A DNA stretch of 64,000 nucleotides from Nereocystis luetkeana (GCA_031213475.1 JARUPZ010000035.1:1-64000); one strand, 5' to 3'. Numbered from the stretch's first letter, positions 42,624 through 54,099 are shown. The notes: generated by a model from the sequence alone, not told the origin. Numbers and translations: made by a program.

Positions 42624-42742
42624 GGTATGCATGTATGAATGTATGTGTATGAATGTATGTGTATGAATGAATGTATGAATGAATGTATGTATGTATGTAT
42701 GTATGTATGTATGTATGTATGTATGTATGTATGTATGTATGC
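42624..42742. repeat. (TGTA)n microsatellite
   Basis: An ATGTATGAATG-type array passes into a pure TGTA array. The frames through it (MYVCMYVC / IHTYIHTY) are artefacts. Confidence 0.95.
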
Positions 42743-42924
42743 GCCGTCGGGTACGCCACATAACGAGGAAAACGATGACCCCCATCCTGGTCGCGTGCGT
42801 GAGCCCTTGACGTTTGTTGTTTACCGCCATCTGTGCTGCTCTTCGTATCGCGTCTGGCCATGATGCGTCGCCCTTGCGGGCTGGAGGTTAGAGATCGAGG
42901 TGTAGGGGGGTACGTACGCACGGT

Positions 42925-43242
42925 TTGCGATTTCGCACCACGGTTCGCTACGACCTACCGGCACGTATGCTCGTACGCGTGGCCACCGGCAAATGTGTCT
43001 TCATCAACGAAACGAACACCGTACATGGGCATACGGGCGACGTACCCCCGAATGAATGCCCTATACCTGTAGTCGTTACGGTTGTGGCAAAAAGCGTCCG
43101 CCCGGCCCAGTGCTGTCCGTCCGGAAAAAAAAACTTTTTCCCGAAAAAATGGCCGTCCGTCACCAACATCCATCCTTACAATTTTTATGCCGCCGTCGAC
43201 GCGGCTGGTTTCCCGTGTGGGATAGGCCCCGGCCTGGCATAG
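42925..43242 (+). CDS. Unassigned exon-like frame
   Basis: A 105-codon frame contains RYDLPARMLVRVATGKCVF and NETNTVHGHTGDVPPNECP, with more protein-like composition than its neighbours. The second half (KNFFPKKWPSVTNIHPYNF) is equally open. No domain is recognised, the start is uncertain and the frame may be chance. Confidence 0.22.
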   Translation: MRFRTTVRYDLPARMLVRVATGKCVFINETNTVHGHTGDVPPNECPIPVVVTVVAKSVRPAQCCPSGKKNFFPKKWPSVTNIHPYNFYAAVDAAGFPCGIGPGLA

Positions 43243-43499
43243 CCGTAGACAACGCCACGTGGGGTTGGACGTGTGTCGTGCTATATACTATTACAGGTAG
43301 GTGTGTGCAAGTGCTGGCCGGCATGCGCCAGGCAACAATACCGGCACTATTATAGCGACACCCGGCACTATTCCGTGCACAAACTATCACACTGGCATGT
43401 GAATCCCATCCGTGCCAAGCGATCCACGGGCACTATAATAGCGGGCAAACCGGCAATGCACGACCGGCGCTATAGAGGGACCACTACCGCTGTATATGA

Positions 43500-43552
43500 A
43501 TCTCGGTCGGTCGGTGCGGTCGGTCGGTCGGTGCGGTCGGTCGGTCGCTTCA
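43500..43552. repeat. (GGTC)n tract
   Basis: An imperfect CGGTCGGT array, about 50 bp. Confidence 0.85.
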
Positions 43553-43654
43553 GACATCTCGAAACGGGTCCCTATTTAATTTACGCCGTGTAAGTTACAA
43601 ACTTCTCATTCGATCGTAAACACCACAACAACATCTCGCCCTTTCCCTCTTGAC

Positions 43655-43765
43655 TGCTGTGCCGTGCTCTGTCTCGAAAGGGAGGCGTGGTCAATGGTCA
43701 AACGAATTGAGGCAATCAACAAATATGAGTACCGCCCCCCCCCCACCCCCCTCTCCCCCGCCCGC
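43655..43765 (+). repeat. Short family C repeat, plus orientation
   Basis: GTCTCGAAAGGGAGGCGTGG, CAATGGTCAAACGAATTGAG and ATATGAGTACCG run directly into a poly(C) tract. It is the clearest view of the poly(C) tail on the plus strand. Confidence 0.75.
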
Positions 43766-44294
43766 CCGTCCTCTGAGGATCTCAGGTAATATAAATCGAG
43801 ACTGCAGGTATATATATAAAGAATCGCCTGGGTGAACCCCAGCCTCGATCTAAATCCCCTCGCCTCCTTTTTGTCCCTGGGCAGCGATGGGACACGTGCT
43901 GCTGCTGCTGCTGTGCTCTGGTCTCGTGTGCTCGATGGATGGGTGGCACTCATCAATAGAATACAGTTGCAATGCTACTCCGTCCTGCTGTTCATTCTTC
44001 CATCACGTACATACTCGAGCGTAGCTGTTCTTAAACCGCCACGACGACGTCCCGAGGTATGCTATCAACAGTGTTGGTGTTTGAAGCATTTCAGCGCTCG
44101 ACGGGGGCGAGCCCGGAATGGAGCCTGTGACGCTGCTGAGTGAGGTCATCACACGAGCAGCGTGCATACAACAGCACGAGTTTTTTATTTTGTTTGCATC
44201 ATCACTTTTTACTTTTCCAGCTGAAACTCGTAGGAGGTTTTACCGTCAGCGATCTTCTGGACAAGCCGTGGTCACAGGTGTCGTCCCTCCCCCC

Positions 44295-44515
44295 CCCCCC
44301 CCGGTACGTGCCTTCATATTTATCACCGCATATTGTTTTCAGCATTCCCACTGCACGTCGATTTCCATCGAACGTTGCTAGCTCACGCTCTCGCGTTTTC
44401 CGCTAACCGATTTTACGCAAAGAAAAAAGTCTCTACGAGTGTGAACTCGGTGAGACTCGAGCCCACGAAATTGATCTTGAGCAGGCACGCGGACCACCTA
44501 CCAGGCCACCGGGGA
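44295..44515 (-). mobile_element. tRNA-derived SINE, diverged
   Basis: On the minus strand it starts CCCCGGTGGCCTGGTAGGTG and has a box B-like GGGCTCGAGTCTC. It then runs through a body to AATATGAAGGCACGTACC, which matches the end of the other SINE bodies (AATGAAGGCAC). Confidence 0.55.
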
Positions 44516-44784
44516 GTATATACGTAGGGCATTGATTGCCACGCTTTAAGCTAGAAGGCGCGTGGTGCTGGATAATATACCGGATACGTGGGGGGTGCCT
44601 TGGGCAGGGTCAAGCGGGGGCGGGAGCATCGTGCGAAAAAAAAGGCGTTAACCCCCTCGGGCCTTAAGGAGACTGGTGCACTCCTGGTTGGAGGGACAAA
44701 CCCCTTGGAATTAGAGGCACAGTTAGGTTTCTGTACAGTGCGGCATTACCGTAAGAAGAGAAGGGGGTGGCGAAATGATCAGGA

Positions 44785-44913
44785 TAGCGTGCGCCCGGGA
44801 GCGGTCAAGCCGGGGGCGGAAAGGAGGAGGGGGGGGGGGGGGGGGGGACGCACAAAGACGAAGACAACGAAGGGGTACCTGGTTTCATCGAGGGTTTGAA
44901 AATATCAGGATGG
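44785..44913. repeat. GC-rich tandem repeat, unit 1
   Basis: First of three units of about 120 bp (others at 46157-46275 and 46276-46380). Each starts GTGCGCCCGGG- or TGCGTCCGAGTGGTCAAGCC, continues through GGGGAGGA and ends GAGGGTTTGAGAAGATCGGG, ATGGC. A family D element separates unit 1 from unit 2. Confidence 0.75.
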
Positions 44914-46156
44914 CGCCGTTGTTGTTGTTGTTGTTCTCACATTAACTCTCTGACGAAGGAGTCCGTGGTCACACAAAGGTGCTGGAGCCCTAGGAAGATC
45001 CGAAAAACAAAAAAAAAAAACGAAAATTCGGCTGCCTCAAAATACACGAGACGGAAAAAGCGCACACAAGATAAAACCAATGTGCAAAACTGAACTAACA
45101 TGGCCGCGGGTATATCCTCTCAACTATAATATAGAAGAGTACCCCCGTTCCCACCACTAACCAACTCGTGGCTGCTGACTACAGCGGATGCTGTCTGAAG
45201 TGCTGCCTGCACCGTACGAAACGCACGGTAGTCGTGAAAACGAAAGAGGAACACACCTGCCTGCTATCTGGAGTGCTGTCAGAGTGAAGACTCGCGGATA
45301 TGCAGTGAAAAAAGGAGCAATCGAACCTTACTACCACACGAATATCAACGATCGCCATCTCTTCCTGGACTGTCTGACACAAAAAGGTGCAGCACAGTTA
45401 TGATACCACGTCCCTGATAATTGCGTAGGTTATTCCCCATGAAGGGTATACAACTCGTTAAACTACGAAGACCAGTGACGAGTACCGGTAGATACTATTC
45501 TGCCTCGTGAAAAACAATACCAGGAAAAAACAAAGTATGACTTCTTCTCTCGTGATGATAGTGTGCACGCAAATCATGGGTCTCCATGCACCGTCTTCCT
45601 GCCGCTCTTCATGGCCGCATCATCGCCTTGGCCCAATCCACCCGCTCCTTTCCGCGTGCACTCGTTGCCATTCCCTTCCAGTCGTTTCCCTTTCTCCGTC
45701 ATCCTGAAAAACAAAATGCTCCTCGCACTTGCGGTTCTGATCTGGGAAATAAAAATTCTCGCGCAGGGGGAGGTCAATCCGTCTCTTCCCCGCACGTCGA
45801 CGCTCAGTCTCCCTCCTCCCTCGTCGTCGAATCCAGCCTCCTACCGGCGCAATAGACTGTGCCGTAGTGTGGCCTGTGGTGGCGCCTGCCTCCGCGCACG
45901 GACCCCCCGATTGAGCATTGCTGCTCTGCCGCAGCTGCCTAAAAAGACGCGCGAATCGTAGGTCTCCGTGCCTGACGCACCACGTACGACCCAACTCTAC
46001 TGCCGCCTGAGCGTCGCGGCCACAGGCAGCAGCAAGAAGGTATCACTCCTTGAGGGTGAGTCCGGCCTTACACCCGCCAGAAAGACCTACCCCACTCGCT
46101 ATTAGCCTGATAGGGCATGCCTCGCAGCATTCCTTGCCGAGGCAGCGAGGGGAACG
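44914..46156 (-). mobile_element. Family D retroposon, copy 2
   Basis: Starts (GTT)n CTCACATTAACTCTCTG and ends GCAGCGAGGGGAAC, nearly identical to 21521-22803 over 1.2 kb. It interrupts a tandem repeat exactly at a unit border (GGATGGC before, ATATGCG after; joined as GGATGGCATATGCG at 46268). Compared with copy 1 it lacks an 8-bp CGCATCAT duplication near 22268 and a 12-bp insertion near 22109. Confidence 0.88.
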
Positions 46157-46380
46157 ATATGCGCCCGGGTGGTCCAGCCGGGGGAGGCAGAGAGGGGGAG
46201 GAGACTCAGGACGGCGAGGGTAGCGAAGAGGTACCTGCTGTTTTCATCGAGGGTTTGAGAAGATCGGGATGGCATATGCGTCCGAGTGGTCAAGCCGGGG
46301 GGCGAAAGAGAGGGGGGGAGGAGAAACAGAAAGGCGAAGGTAGCGTAGGGGTGACTGGTTGCGTGGAGGGTTCTCTCATA
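46157..46380. repeat. GC-rich tandem repeat, units 2 and 3
   Basis: Two consecutive units of the array that begins at 44785. An open plus-strand frame passes through them but reflects the repeat. Confidence 0.75.
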
Positions 46381-46816
46381 CCGCAACCACGATGTCGCGT
46401 GATGCGACCTTTGTTTTTATGTGACAGGTTCCGCTTAGTTTTTGGCTGCAGCAGCGTCGGCGATGTTGATACGATAAGTAACGGCTGCGGCGCGGAGTCA
46501 AGTGTGGGGGTATTGGCTACATCTGAGTGCTCGGGCGAGGGTGAGCGGGAGAACGGAAACGGTTGTGTATGGCTGAGTCTGCATGAAGGGTGGTGGCGCA
46601 AGACGCAGAGGGTGGACAGAAGAAACGGCGCGATAGGCTGAGCGCAAAGGGTGTGGAGGTAAGAGTGAGGAGATTTTACTTTCTTGTTTGTCTGTTGGAG
46701 CTCAGTTACCGGCGTTTGTTTGTCGCTGGCTACTTATTGTCGGCTGCGAGATTCCGTTTCGGCTGATGAGTATACCTCCAACAACAAACACCGGCGATCG
46801 ATATTGGACGCGTTCT

Positions 46817-47401
46817 GAGGCGTTCTACGATAGAGGTTCACCCTAAGTTTTCTGAGGCTTCTCACTTGAAGAGCTCCGTACCTCACCCGGAAACTGATTT
46901 CAGAAAAAAACAAGTTGTTTCCCGATGAATAATCCCATGGCCCAAGTACACAATTGCGTCATTTTTTCGAAACAAGATTGGCATTCCGACGATTTTGGGT
47001 GAATGAAGGAGCCCCGTCATTCAGAAAACATTTTAGCGGAGATGTTGCTACCTCTTGAGTAGAACGATTTTTTGGGTTAAGGAGCTCCGTCATTCAGAAA
47101 ACATTTCAGCGGAGATGTGCTACCTCTATAGTAGAACGTCTTCTACGATAGAGGTCGCACATTTCGGTGAATACATTAATACAGTGTTTTATGAAAAACG
47201 GGGCTCCTTAACCCAAAATCGTCGGAATCGGAATGACTATCTTGTTCTAGAAAACGACATATTTGTGTACTTGGGCCATGAGATTAATCATCGGGATGCA
47301 TTTGACTTTTGCTGGGGTCAATTTTCGGGTGAGGTATGGAGCTCCTTAAGTGAGGAGCCTCACGATTTTGTGAGGTGAACCTCTACCGCAGAACGCCTCT
47401 T
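46817..47401. mobile_element. Family F element, compound palindrome
   Basis: The left end is GAGGCGTTCTACGATAGAGG and the right end its complement (CCTCTACCGCAGAACGCCTC). The left half matches 36925-37177 and contains two partial tails (to 47075 and 47135). From 47136 the sequence is a reverse-complemented copy, so the whole forms a foldback of about 585 bp. Confidence 0.7.
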
Positions 47402-47422
47402 TGGTACGGTTGTGCATGCATG

Positions 47423-47485
47423 CGTTCTTTCTACCCGTCGGCACCCAGCACGCCCAGTGCCCGTGCTGACCCACAGCATTCTAGA
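47423..47485 (-). mobile_element. Family D 3' module fragment
   Basis: CGTTCTTTCTACCCGTCGGC and CCCAGTGCCCGTGCTGA align with the module at 20282-20340. Confidence 0.45.
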
Positions 47486-47833
47486 GTTGACGTCGTTGCC
47501 TTGTGATATCGGAGCGAACGGTAGAAGTACAAGGCGTACAGATGTGTTTGACATTACATCTTTTGGCTGGCAACGTGGCGATACCATCCCACTCTCTTCT
47601 GCGCGCGTGGGCGTGATCGGGGGGCTCGTGACGAAGCGTGAGTGCCTGAGCGCGAAGTTCGCCCCCATCTAGTTTGTGTTAGTTTTATTCAACGGATGCT
47701 ACTGCTGTACATCGTCGCGTCTTTTTTATTATTATCTAACAGATACATTATGATCGTTTCTTATGCATCTAACGAATAAATCACGGCAAAGTTCCGAACC
47801 CCGCCACAACTGCAGCAACAGAAAAAACTCCTA

Positions 47834-47941
47834 TTTACGGGGGGCCATAGTTAATGGGACCTATGGTGTATACATGAAAACCTATATATTCAACCATTTT
47901 TACTAACAACATTTGGTCCTATTAACTATGGTCCCCCGTAA
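47834..47941. mobile_element. Family A TA-MITE
   Basis: TTTACGGGGGGCC...GGTCCCCCGTAA, inner arms intact. Confidence 0.88.
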
Positions 47942-48092
47942 TACGTGTTCTCCTTCATTCAGAGATCAACAAAATGTCGGCGCATGCTACAACAACAACT
48001 ACAACAACAGTAGAGATATGCACCCATGTTTTCTGAGGTTCCCCGCTGGGTGGGAGAGTCTATACTATTTTTAAGTCACCAAGAAAGTGACC

Positions 48093-48187
48093 TTAACCCT
48101 TTTAGCACCGCACTCCCATTTTGGGGGCAAGACCAGTCTAACTCTAAGTAGTTTGTCCCCAATACGGGACTGTGGTTCTAAAAGGCC
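48093..48187. mobile_element. Family B TTAA-MITE, right TTAA lost
   Basis: TTAACCCTTTTAGCACCGCA on the left and GGTTCTAAAAGGCC on the right. Confidence 0.78.
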
Positions 48188-48394
48188 AATGAAAGGTCAA
48201 CCGGGCAAATAATTATATGTGAAACTTGGTCGCGTAGGCTCAAGGCGCTGTAGGGCTCCGTTGCGTCCGAAAGTTGACCCAGACTGTTGGTACGTGTGTC
48301 GGCCATCGATTCGCGCGGAATACACGTCAGCGTCGGGAGCCGTTTGGGACCATATTTTTTTGCGAGGATAGGAGTTTTTCTTTGTGACGGGGGA

Positions 48395-48421
48395 CAGACA
48401 GACAGACAGACAGACAGACAG
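48395..48421. repeat. (GACA)n tract
   Basis: Seven GACA-type units. Confidence 0.9.
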
Positions 48422-48479
48422 ATCTGCGATTGCCAGAACAGAGACTCAGTTTTTACAAACTGAGAATTCCTACGATTGC

Positions 48480-48555
48480 AGGATATAATTAAGGAGTCCC
48501 GTCCTTCATAAAATATTGTACCAAAAATGTGCTTCCTCTATCGCAGCACGCGTCT
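48480..48555. mobile_element. Family F right-end fragment
   Basis: AGGAGTCCCGTCCTTCATAA, GTGCTTCCTCTATCGCAGCA and CGCGTCTGG match the right end of family F. Confidence 0.5.
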
Positions 48556-48589
48556 GGCGTCGCGGAGCCAGCTCGATGTTTTTTAAACA

Positions 48590-49105
48590 GCGTGATAAAT
48601 AAAGTTTTGCGCATTGTCGGAGAGCAAAATCTTGATGATTTTCACTCAGCGAGACAAAATGTCGCAGAGCAGCCTTCATGTTTTTCCACACCAGCAAAAA
48701 ATAAAAATGTCGCAAGAGCAAAAGAAACCGTGATTTTTTTCACTTGTTTTGATATTAGCAAGATAAAATGTCTGAGAGCAGCATTGACGTTTTTCATATC
48801 TTCAGCAAGATAAAATTACCGCAGAGTAACCTCTCGATGGTCTTCATCCGTCTCAGCAAGACAACACATGTCGCAGGGCAAACCAACCGATGATGATCTT
48901 CATCCCTCTTAGGAAGACGAAAGTGTCGCAGAGCAACCTTGATGTTTTTCATTCGTGTCTCGGCAAGGCACAGTATGTCGCGGAGCAACCTTGACTTTCT
49001 CCATTTCATTTCTGAGCTGAAGATCAAACGACAAAAATGCACCGCTATACATGTATGTCGCAGAGCCAACCTTGACGTTCTTCATTCATCTCGGCAAGAT
49101 ACGAA
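48590..49105. repeat. Degenerate minisatellite, about 50-60 bp unit
   Basis: About nine units with the theme TGTCGCAGAGCAACCTTGA, TGTTTTTCATTC, TCTCGGCAAGACA. Unit length varies and no frame stays open through the array. Confidence 0.8.
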
Positions 49106-49207
49106 CCCCATAAGAGCCAGCCACCTTGATGGGCCCCAACTGTGAACTACCAGGTACGAACGGATCGAAACTGATGTGGGACCGGACGTACTGTAAATAG
49201 ATGGATA

Positions 49208-49270
49208 CCTGGTACCTGGTAGATAGATAAATAGATAGATAGATATATAGATATATAGATAGATAGATGC
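49208..49270. repeat. (TAGA/TATA)n tract beside doubled TACCTGGTA
   Basis: The sequence TACCTGGTACCTGGTA leads directly into a TAGA array. Confidence 0.85.
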
Positions 49271-49549
49271 TCCCACCGCTGCGAGGTACGTGCCCATTGA
49301 GTTATGATGTTGTGAAGACCTGACTGAAGCGCCCCCCTTCAGGCTTTTTAGCGCCGCAAAACGTATCCCACTGCCGCACTGCTCTACTGTGCAAGTAGTA
49401 GTCTCAAGTTTCAAGTTTCGAGCGGTTTGTTCCCCAGACACGTGGGTGGGTGACATCTCTCCCCTGCGAGTGGTGTAGTTGGGCTTACAACGCCAATCCT
49501 CCGGGGGCTACTGCGCCAACCTACTGACGAAGACACACACACACAACAC

Positions 49550-49735
49550 ACACAACTACTGCTGTGTGTACCAGGGGCTACTACCGCTGCAGTTACTGCT
49601 GGGATAGAACGCAAGCTACTGCTGTAGCTACCGTAGTAGAAAGAGCACGAACTGCTGTATTGATAGCTACTGTTCGGGATACAACACAAGCTACTGCTGT
49701 AGCTACTACTGTAGGGATATAACACGACCAAGGAT
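49550..49735. repeat. CTACTGCTG-rich imperfect repeats
   Basis: Four or five copies of GCTACTGCTGTAGCTAC-like words with TGGGATAGAACGCAAGC, GGGATACAACACAAGC and GGGATATAACACG spacers. Confidence 0.6.
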
Positions 49736-50640
49736 TTTCCACCAATAAAAAATTCGAACCAAAATTTTTGACCAATCAGAAAGCTGCCGCGGGAACGATA
49801 TCGCACAAAATCTCTTTTCTCCAGGGACTGACGAAGTTGAAAACTCAAAGCACCGTCGTAGCATGCCTGTACGGGTGTATAGACCGACCAAAGAAGTCCC
49901 AACAACACACGCAAGCGAGTGAAACGACCACACACCACACAAACCTGCGTAGCGTCTGTACGGATCTAGGGACCAACCCAGAGAAGCCCAACAACCAACC
50001 GCAAGCAAAAGCGAATCGACAGTTAGCCAGCCGCGTCGATCAGCTACCACAATAAAGCAGCAGGCTATGCTTAGCAACACGTAAGCCCCGGCCACCAAAA
50101 ACAAACCCAACAACATCAACAACGAAAAAACTTATGGAGCTACTTTAAAAGTAGATACCGTAGCTCCTCACCACTATTAACAATGTTGACAGAAAAAATT
50201 ATCAACATTATTAGGTGTGGCCCGAGTGAACGCTCAACACGTCGGGCGATTTTTTTTTTGAAAACCCATCTCTCATGGTTGATAAGAGCCTTACAAGGTT
50301 CTCCTTTTGGATCGATTGGGGTTGACTTTGAAAAATCCCGGGAGATGGAGAACACGGGAGGCGTTCGTTCTTCGTACCAGGTACGTGCTACTCGCACGTA
50401 GCCACCGGCTGAGCACGAAGAACATGATATACTGCGAAGTAGTAAACTTGAAAGCTTAAAAGAAGAAAAGGAAAAAAAAAGGGGAAAAAGCCACGGGGCA
50501 GGTAACACCGACCAGCCCAAACGAGTTTTACTGTTACAGGAGTTCTACTATCGCTTCAAGAAACGACCGCCTGGCACGATGCGTCCGAGTGTGTTGACAC
50601 CCGGTATTGGATGATTGTTCGTTAACAACGCACAGCCTCC
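49736..50640. other. No gene recognised
   Basis: Mixed sequence; frames on both strands lack domains. One CCAGGTAC-type scar near 50378. Confidence 0.4.
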
Positions 50641-50829
50641 TCTCTCCCAAGCTTACCATAAAACGGGGTGTGTATGAGGGGGGGGGGGGGGTCCCATGAC
50701 GACACACAGCAACAACGACAAGTCACACAGAAAACGGCCACGCAATCATGGCCCGCTGTTTGCGACACATCGAAACAATGATGAGAAAATCACAAGTAAC
50801 CCCCCCTCCGAAAAAAAAATGAAAGCTCC

Positions 50830-50886
50830 GCCTCCGCCTTGAAAGGGATGCGTGGTACGCGCCCCCCCCCCCCCCCCCCCCCCCCG
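50830..50886 (+). repeat. Short family C repeat, truncated
   Basis: TTGAAAGGGATGCGTGGTAC followed by a poly(C) run of about 27 bases. Confidence 0.65.
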
Positions 50887-51089
50887 GCCCAATGAGAATA
50901 CGTTACAAAAAATACTGTACCATCCCCAGAATATCTACCAGGTGCTGGTATACACGGCAAAAAACACAAAACAAAAACAACACCCAAGCGTTACCGGAGA
51001 CACACACAACACAAAAACAACACCAATTTCACACAATGCACCAGAGCCTTGCAATGCCAGGATCACACCAACATGAGAGTGTTTACCCT

Positions 51090-51101
51090 CAAGGGGGGGT
51101 G

Positions 51102-51128
<27 letters not shown>
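51090..51128. repeat. G run
   Basis: A nearly pure G tract of about 39 bp, followed by (GTAG)n. Confidence 0.9.
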
Positions 51129-51134
<6 letters not shown>

Positions 51135-51219
51135 GAAGGTAGGTAGGTAGGTCTCCCCGTCGCGAAGCTCTCGAGCGAAAGGATATCGACAGCGACCATC
51201 CGTATCATACACACACGCA

Positions 51220-51255
51220 CCCATCCATCCATCCATCCATCCATCCATCCATCCA
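51220..51255. repeat. (CCAT)n tract
   Basis: Eight or nine CCAT units. Confidence 0.9.
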
Positions 51256-51294
51256 GCCACCCAACCCTCCACCCGTCTACCAACCGCAAAGAAC

Positions 51295-51720
51295 ACACCA
51301 AATACAACGTGAGCAAAACGCCCTCCGGAGCGGACAGAGTGAACAAAACGGCGAAACACCGTAAACAGAATGCCAAACAGCGCGCGTGAACGGAAAGAAA
51401 AGTCCCGACAGCATGGAACAAAATGCCGGGCAGCGTTAAGAAAATGCGAAAACAGAGTGGAAGAATATGCCGCTCCGAGAGAGGAAGATGGCAACCAGAT
51501 TGACCAAAATGTCAACAACAGCGTAAACAAAAAAAAACAAAAACAAAAAATGCCACGCCGAGCGGACAAAACGTTCAAACAGAGTGAACAAAAGCGCTCT
51601 GCCAGAGTGAACAAAATTACCAAACAGCGTCAACAAAACGCCGAACGAAGCGAACAAAATGCCAACCAGATCGAACAAAATGCCGAACAGACTTGAAAAA
51701 ATGCCAGGCAGAGTGGAGAG
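51295..51720. repeat. Degenerate AACAAAATGCC minisatellite
   Basis: Roughly 20 units of about 20-24 bp on the theme AGTGAACAAAATGCCGAAC. The plus frame reads Gln/Asn/Lys-rich (EQNANQIEQNAEQ) but has no start, domain or splice logic. Confidence 0.75.
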
Positions 51721-51979
51721 GTAAAAAATTATTCGTCGGCCGAGGCACCGAAAATTTGCCTTTTTTCACCTTCAAACGCCGCAATTTTTTGTCCAAAACT
51801 GTATCCCACGTTAATTTTTGCCAACTATGTGGGTGTAATTTCGAAGCCTTCCAAGACCATGCATGCGTCACTATCTCCCCCTTCCGTCTATGTAGAAGCT
51901 CCGCGTCCAACGGAACACTAAACCCTTTTCCAGGGAGAGGAAAGAAAGAGATTCTCATCACGCAGCTTCGAACGATCCG

Positions 51980-52415
51980 TTAAAACGTTTAAAGCAAAAC
52001 CGTTACACATCTTCCGGCAAAACCGTTACACGTACACATTCTTCCAACACAGCCGTTCACTTAGCGTTCCATTTTGTATCGAAACTTTTCGGTATACCGT
52101 ATCGAAGGCGTTTTTTCTCTCCACCCCCGGGCATCCCCCGTGTCCTTATATGCTGACACTGGACGAAATTTTCGACGTATCAAGCATCGAAATCGTATTC
52201 CACCACTCAACAAAACCGTCATGTTTTCTTCGAAAAAAAACCCGGTGCACTCTCTTCCCTTTAACTTAGGCTGACACAACCATTGCAATACTCTTCGGCG
52301 AACAACCCCCGACGAAACCGTCACGCACAGCACACACATTTTTTTCGACAAAAAACAACACGAAAAAACCGTCCAAGTTGACAAACGAACGATACAGTGA
52401 CAACAAAAAAAAACG
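51980..52415. other. 3' flank of the DM13 gene
   Basis: Degenerate CCGTTACAC / CTTCGAA words recur at about 52000, 52030, 52400. No poly(A) signal could be assigned with confidence. Confidence 0.4.
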
Positions 52416-52677
52416 TTACACATCTTCGAACAGCCCGCTGCCGAAGAAGACGCTGAACTGGTCGCACCAAACGACCGCCGCCACGTAGTCTTCCGGCGCG
52501 GTAAAGCCGTCCGGCACGGTCTGACTGAAGGTCCCCGTGAAGGAGAACGTTCCGCGCTCCGCGTCCTCGACGAGGACGGTCAGAGACCCGGTGGCGTCGA
52601 CGTCATTGGGGTCGCCGGCGTCGGTGGTGAGGTACAAGAAAACGTCCGGGCCGGCCGATACGTCGATGTCCACGAAC
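52416..52677 (-). CDS. DM13-domain membrane protein, exon 3
   Basis: The final exon, 262 bp including the stop (FEDV then TAA). Acceptor GCCGCGCAG|G. It encodes most of a DM13 domain: FVDIDVSAGPDVFLYL (the D-x-S-x-GPDLYVYL block), VWCDQFSVFFGSG (the almost invariant W-C followed by FSVxFG) and the C-terminus. DM13 is an extracellular beta-rich domain of animals, plants and protists, thought from its conserved cysteine to take part in redox or haem-linked electron transfer; the function here is inferred from the domain only. It joins in phase with exon 2 (SM-R-FVD). Confidence 0.92.
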
Positions 52678-52819
52678 CTGCGCGGCGGCGGCAGAAGAAG
52701 AGTGGGAAAGAAAAGGGAGCGCGTGATATTTAAGGGTAGCTCAGAATGATACCATGCTAAATTTGCTGCTGCCGTTTTTTTTTTTTCTGTTCTTCTTCTT
52801 CTTCCTACCCTCTAGAGGT

Positions 52820-52908
52820 AGCGTTAATTTTTCCTCTCTAGAAGCACTGGAGTCTGAACGACCTGTGACCACGGACTGCATTGTCTTGTGGCGATGAGCT
52901 AATGTAAG

Positions 52909-52960
<52 letters not shown>

Positions 52961-52962
52961 GT
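52820..52962 (+). mobile_element. Family D 3' end, plus orientation
   Basis: TGTGACCACGGACTGCATTG and GAGCTAATGTAAGAAC run into an (AAC)n tract of about 45 bp. It lies in intron 2 of the DM13 gene, antisense to it. Confidence 0.65.
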
Positions 52963-53164
52963 ACCCAGCGGCGGCCAGTAGCCTATACCGAGTCGAGTCG
53001 CTGATCGGTGACATACTCGTCTGTACGTACGATACGTAGCGAACGAGAAAGAAACGGAGAACATCGCGACGGGCGTTACGTATACATACTTCAGTATATA
53101 TACATACCAGGTATATATTAAGAAAAATAGGTACAGCAGTACATACCCGGCAAATTAGAAACAA

Positions 53165-53838
53165 AAAAAATATGACGTTTTCTTTGTGAACAGAATCAAA
53201 AGTTGCAAAAACAAAGGTTCGACGACAACAATAAAGGAAAAGCAGAACACAAAATAAACAGGGAACGCGACGACAAAAGAACGTGAGAATTTGAGACCTG
53301 TGAAGAAAGCTGGGTTTCAGCTGGCGTCAATCTGCCCATTCAGGCGAAGTACTCCAGACGCGCCCGTATAAAATTATATCTGCTCTAATGAGGGAAAGAT
53401 TTTGTCACGAAGCTAATGTAACCGCAAGGTATTTTTACCCGTGGAGGCGAAACTATTTCCGGGCTCCGCTAACGGTGGCCTCCACCCCGCCCCCGGAACT
53501 CAAACCCTAAGCCCAACCCTGACGCTAACCAGAGACCCCTAGTTGGTTGGTGTGTCGGCTTGTCGTCGTGCTTGGAAAGGCTCTATTTGCTGCGCGGGGC
53601 ACGCCATAAGGAAAGTTCGCCTGAGCGAACGGGCACATCTACGCGAAAATATGCTGGATTTGGCTACAGCCGGCGCCGAAAACACCAGAGGAAAGGCACG
53701 GACGCAGTAGATTCCATTGGGCAGTGCTATCGCAAGCATGGAAAGAACAACAAGGGAGCGTACACTTTTCCCTGAGTTTTCGTCGGGTAACCGTACACCG
53801 GTACCTGGTATTAAGTTGGGAAAACATATGCGAACACT
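53165..53838. other. Intron sequence, no exon recognised
   Basis: Within intron 2 of the DM13 gene. Telomere-like words (CAAACCCTAAGCCCAACCCT) at about 53501-53530. Confidence 0.4.
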
Positions 53839-53839
53839 A

Positions 53840-53945
53840 TTACGGGGGACCATAGACCTATGGTATACATAAAAACCTATGTGTTTGACCATTTTTACTA
53901 TTAATAATAACAATATTTGGTCCTAATAACTATGCCCCCCCGCGA
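53840..53945. mobile_element. Family A TA-MITE with internal scar
   Basis: The ends are recognisable (TTACGGGGGACC; CCCCCCCGCGA). Relative to the consensus TTTTTACTAACAATATTTGG it has a 9-bp insertion at the TA (ACTATTAATAATAACAAT). About 12 bp are deleted after CCATAG. Confidence 0.8.
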
Positions 53946-54099
53946 TACAACCCTAACCCGTACGTAGCGTCGCATCATCACACCAAGCTTAAAATGATGA
54001 TGTTTTCGAGGCAATGTTACACAACTTCACACGGGTTTTGAGATTCGTTTTTTTTTCTTCCTATTTTTGTTTCTCCTTCTTCTTTGCCGGATTTCGTTG

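Noticed and set aside
42690..42742. CRISPR-like array
   Set aside because: Pure tetranucleotide repeats without spacers. The other periodic arrays likewise lack unique spacers of constant length.
42534..42921. Frames with YIHT and MYVC repeats
   Set aside because: They come from the (TGTA)n microsatellite.
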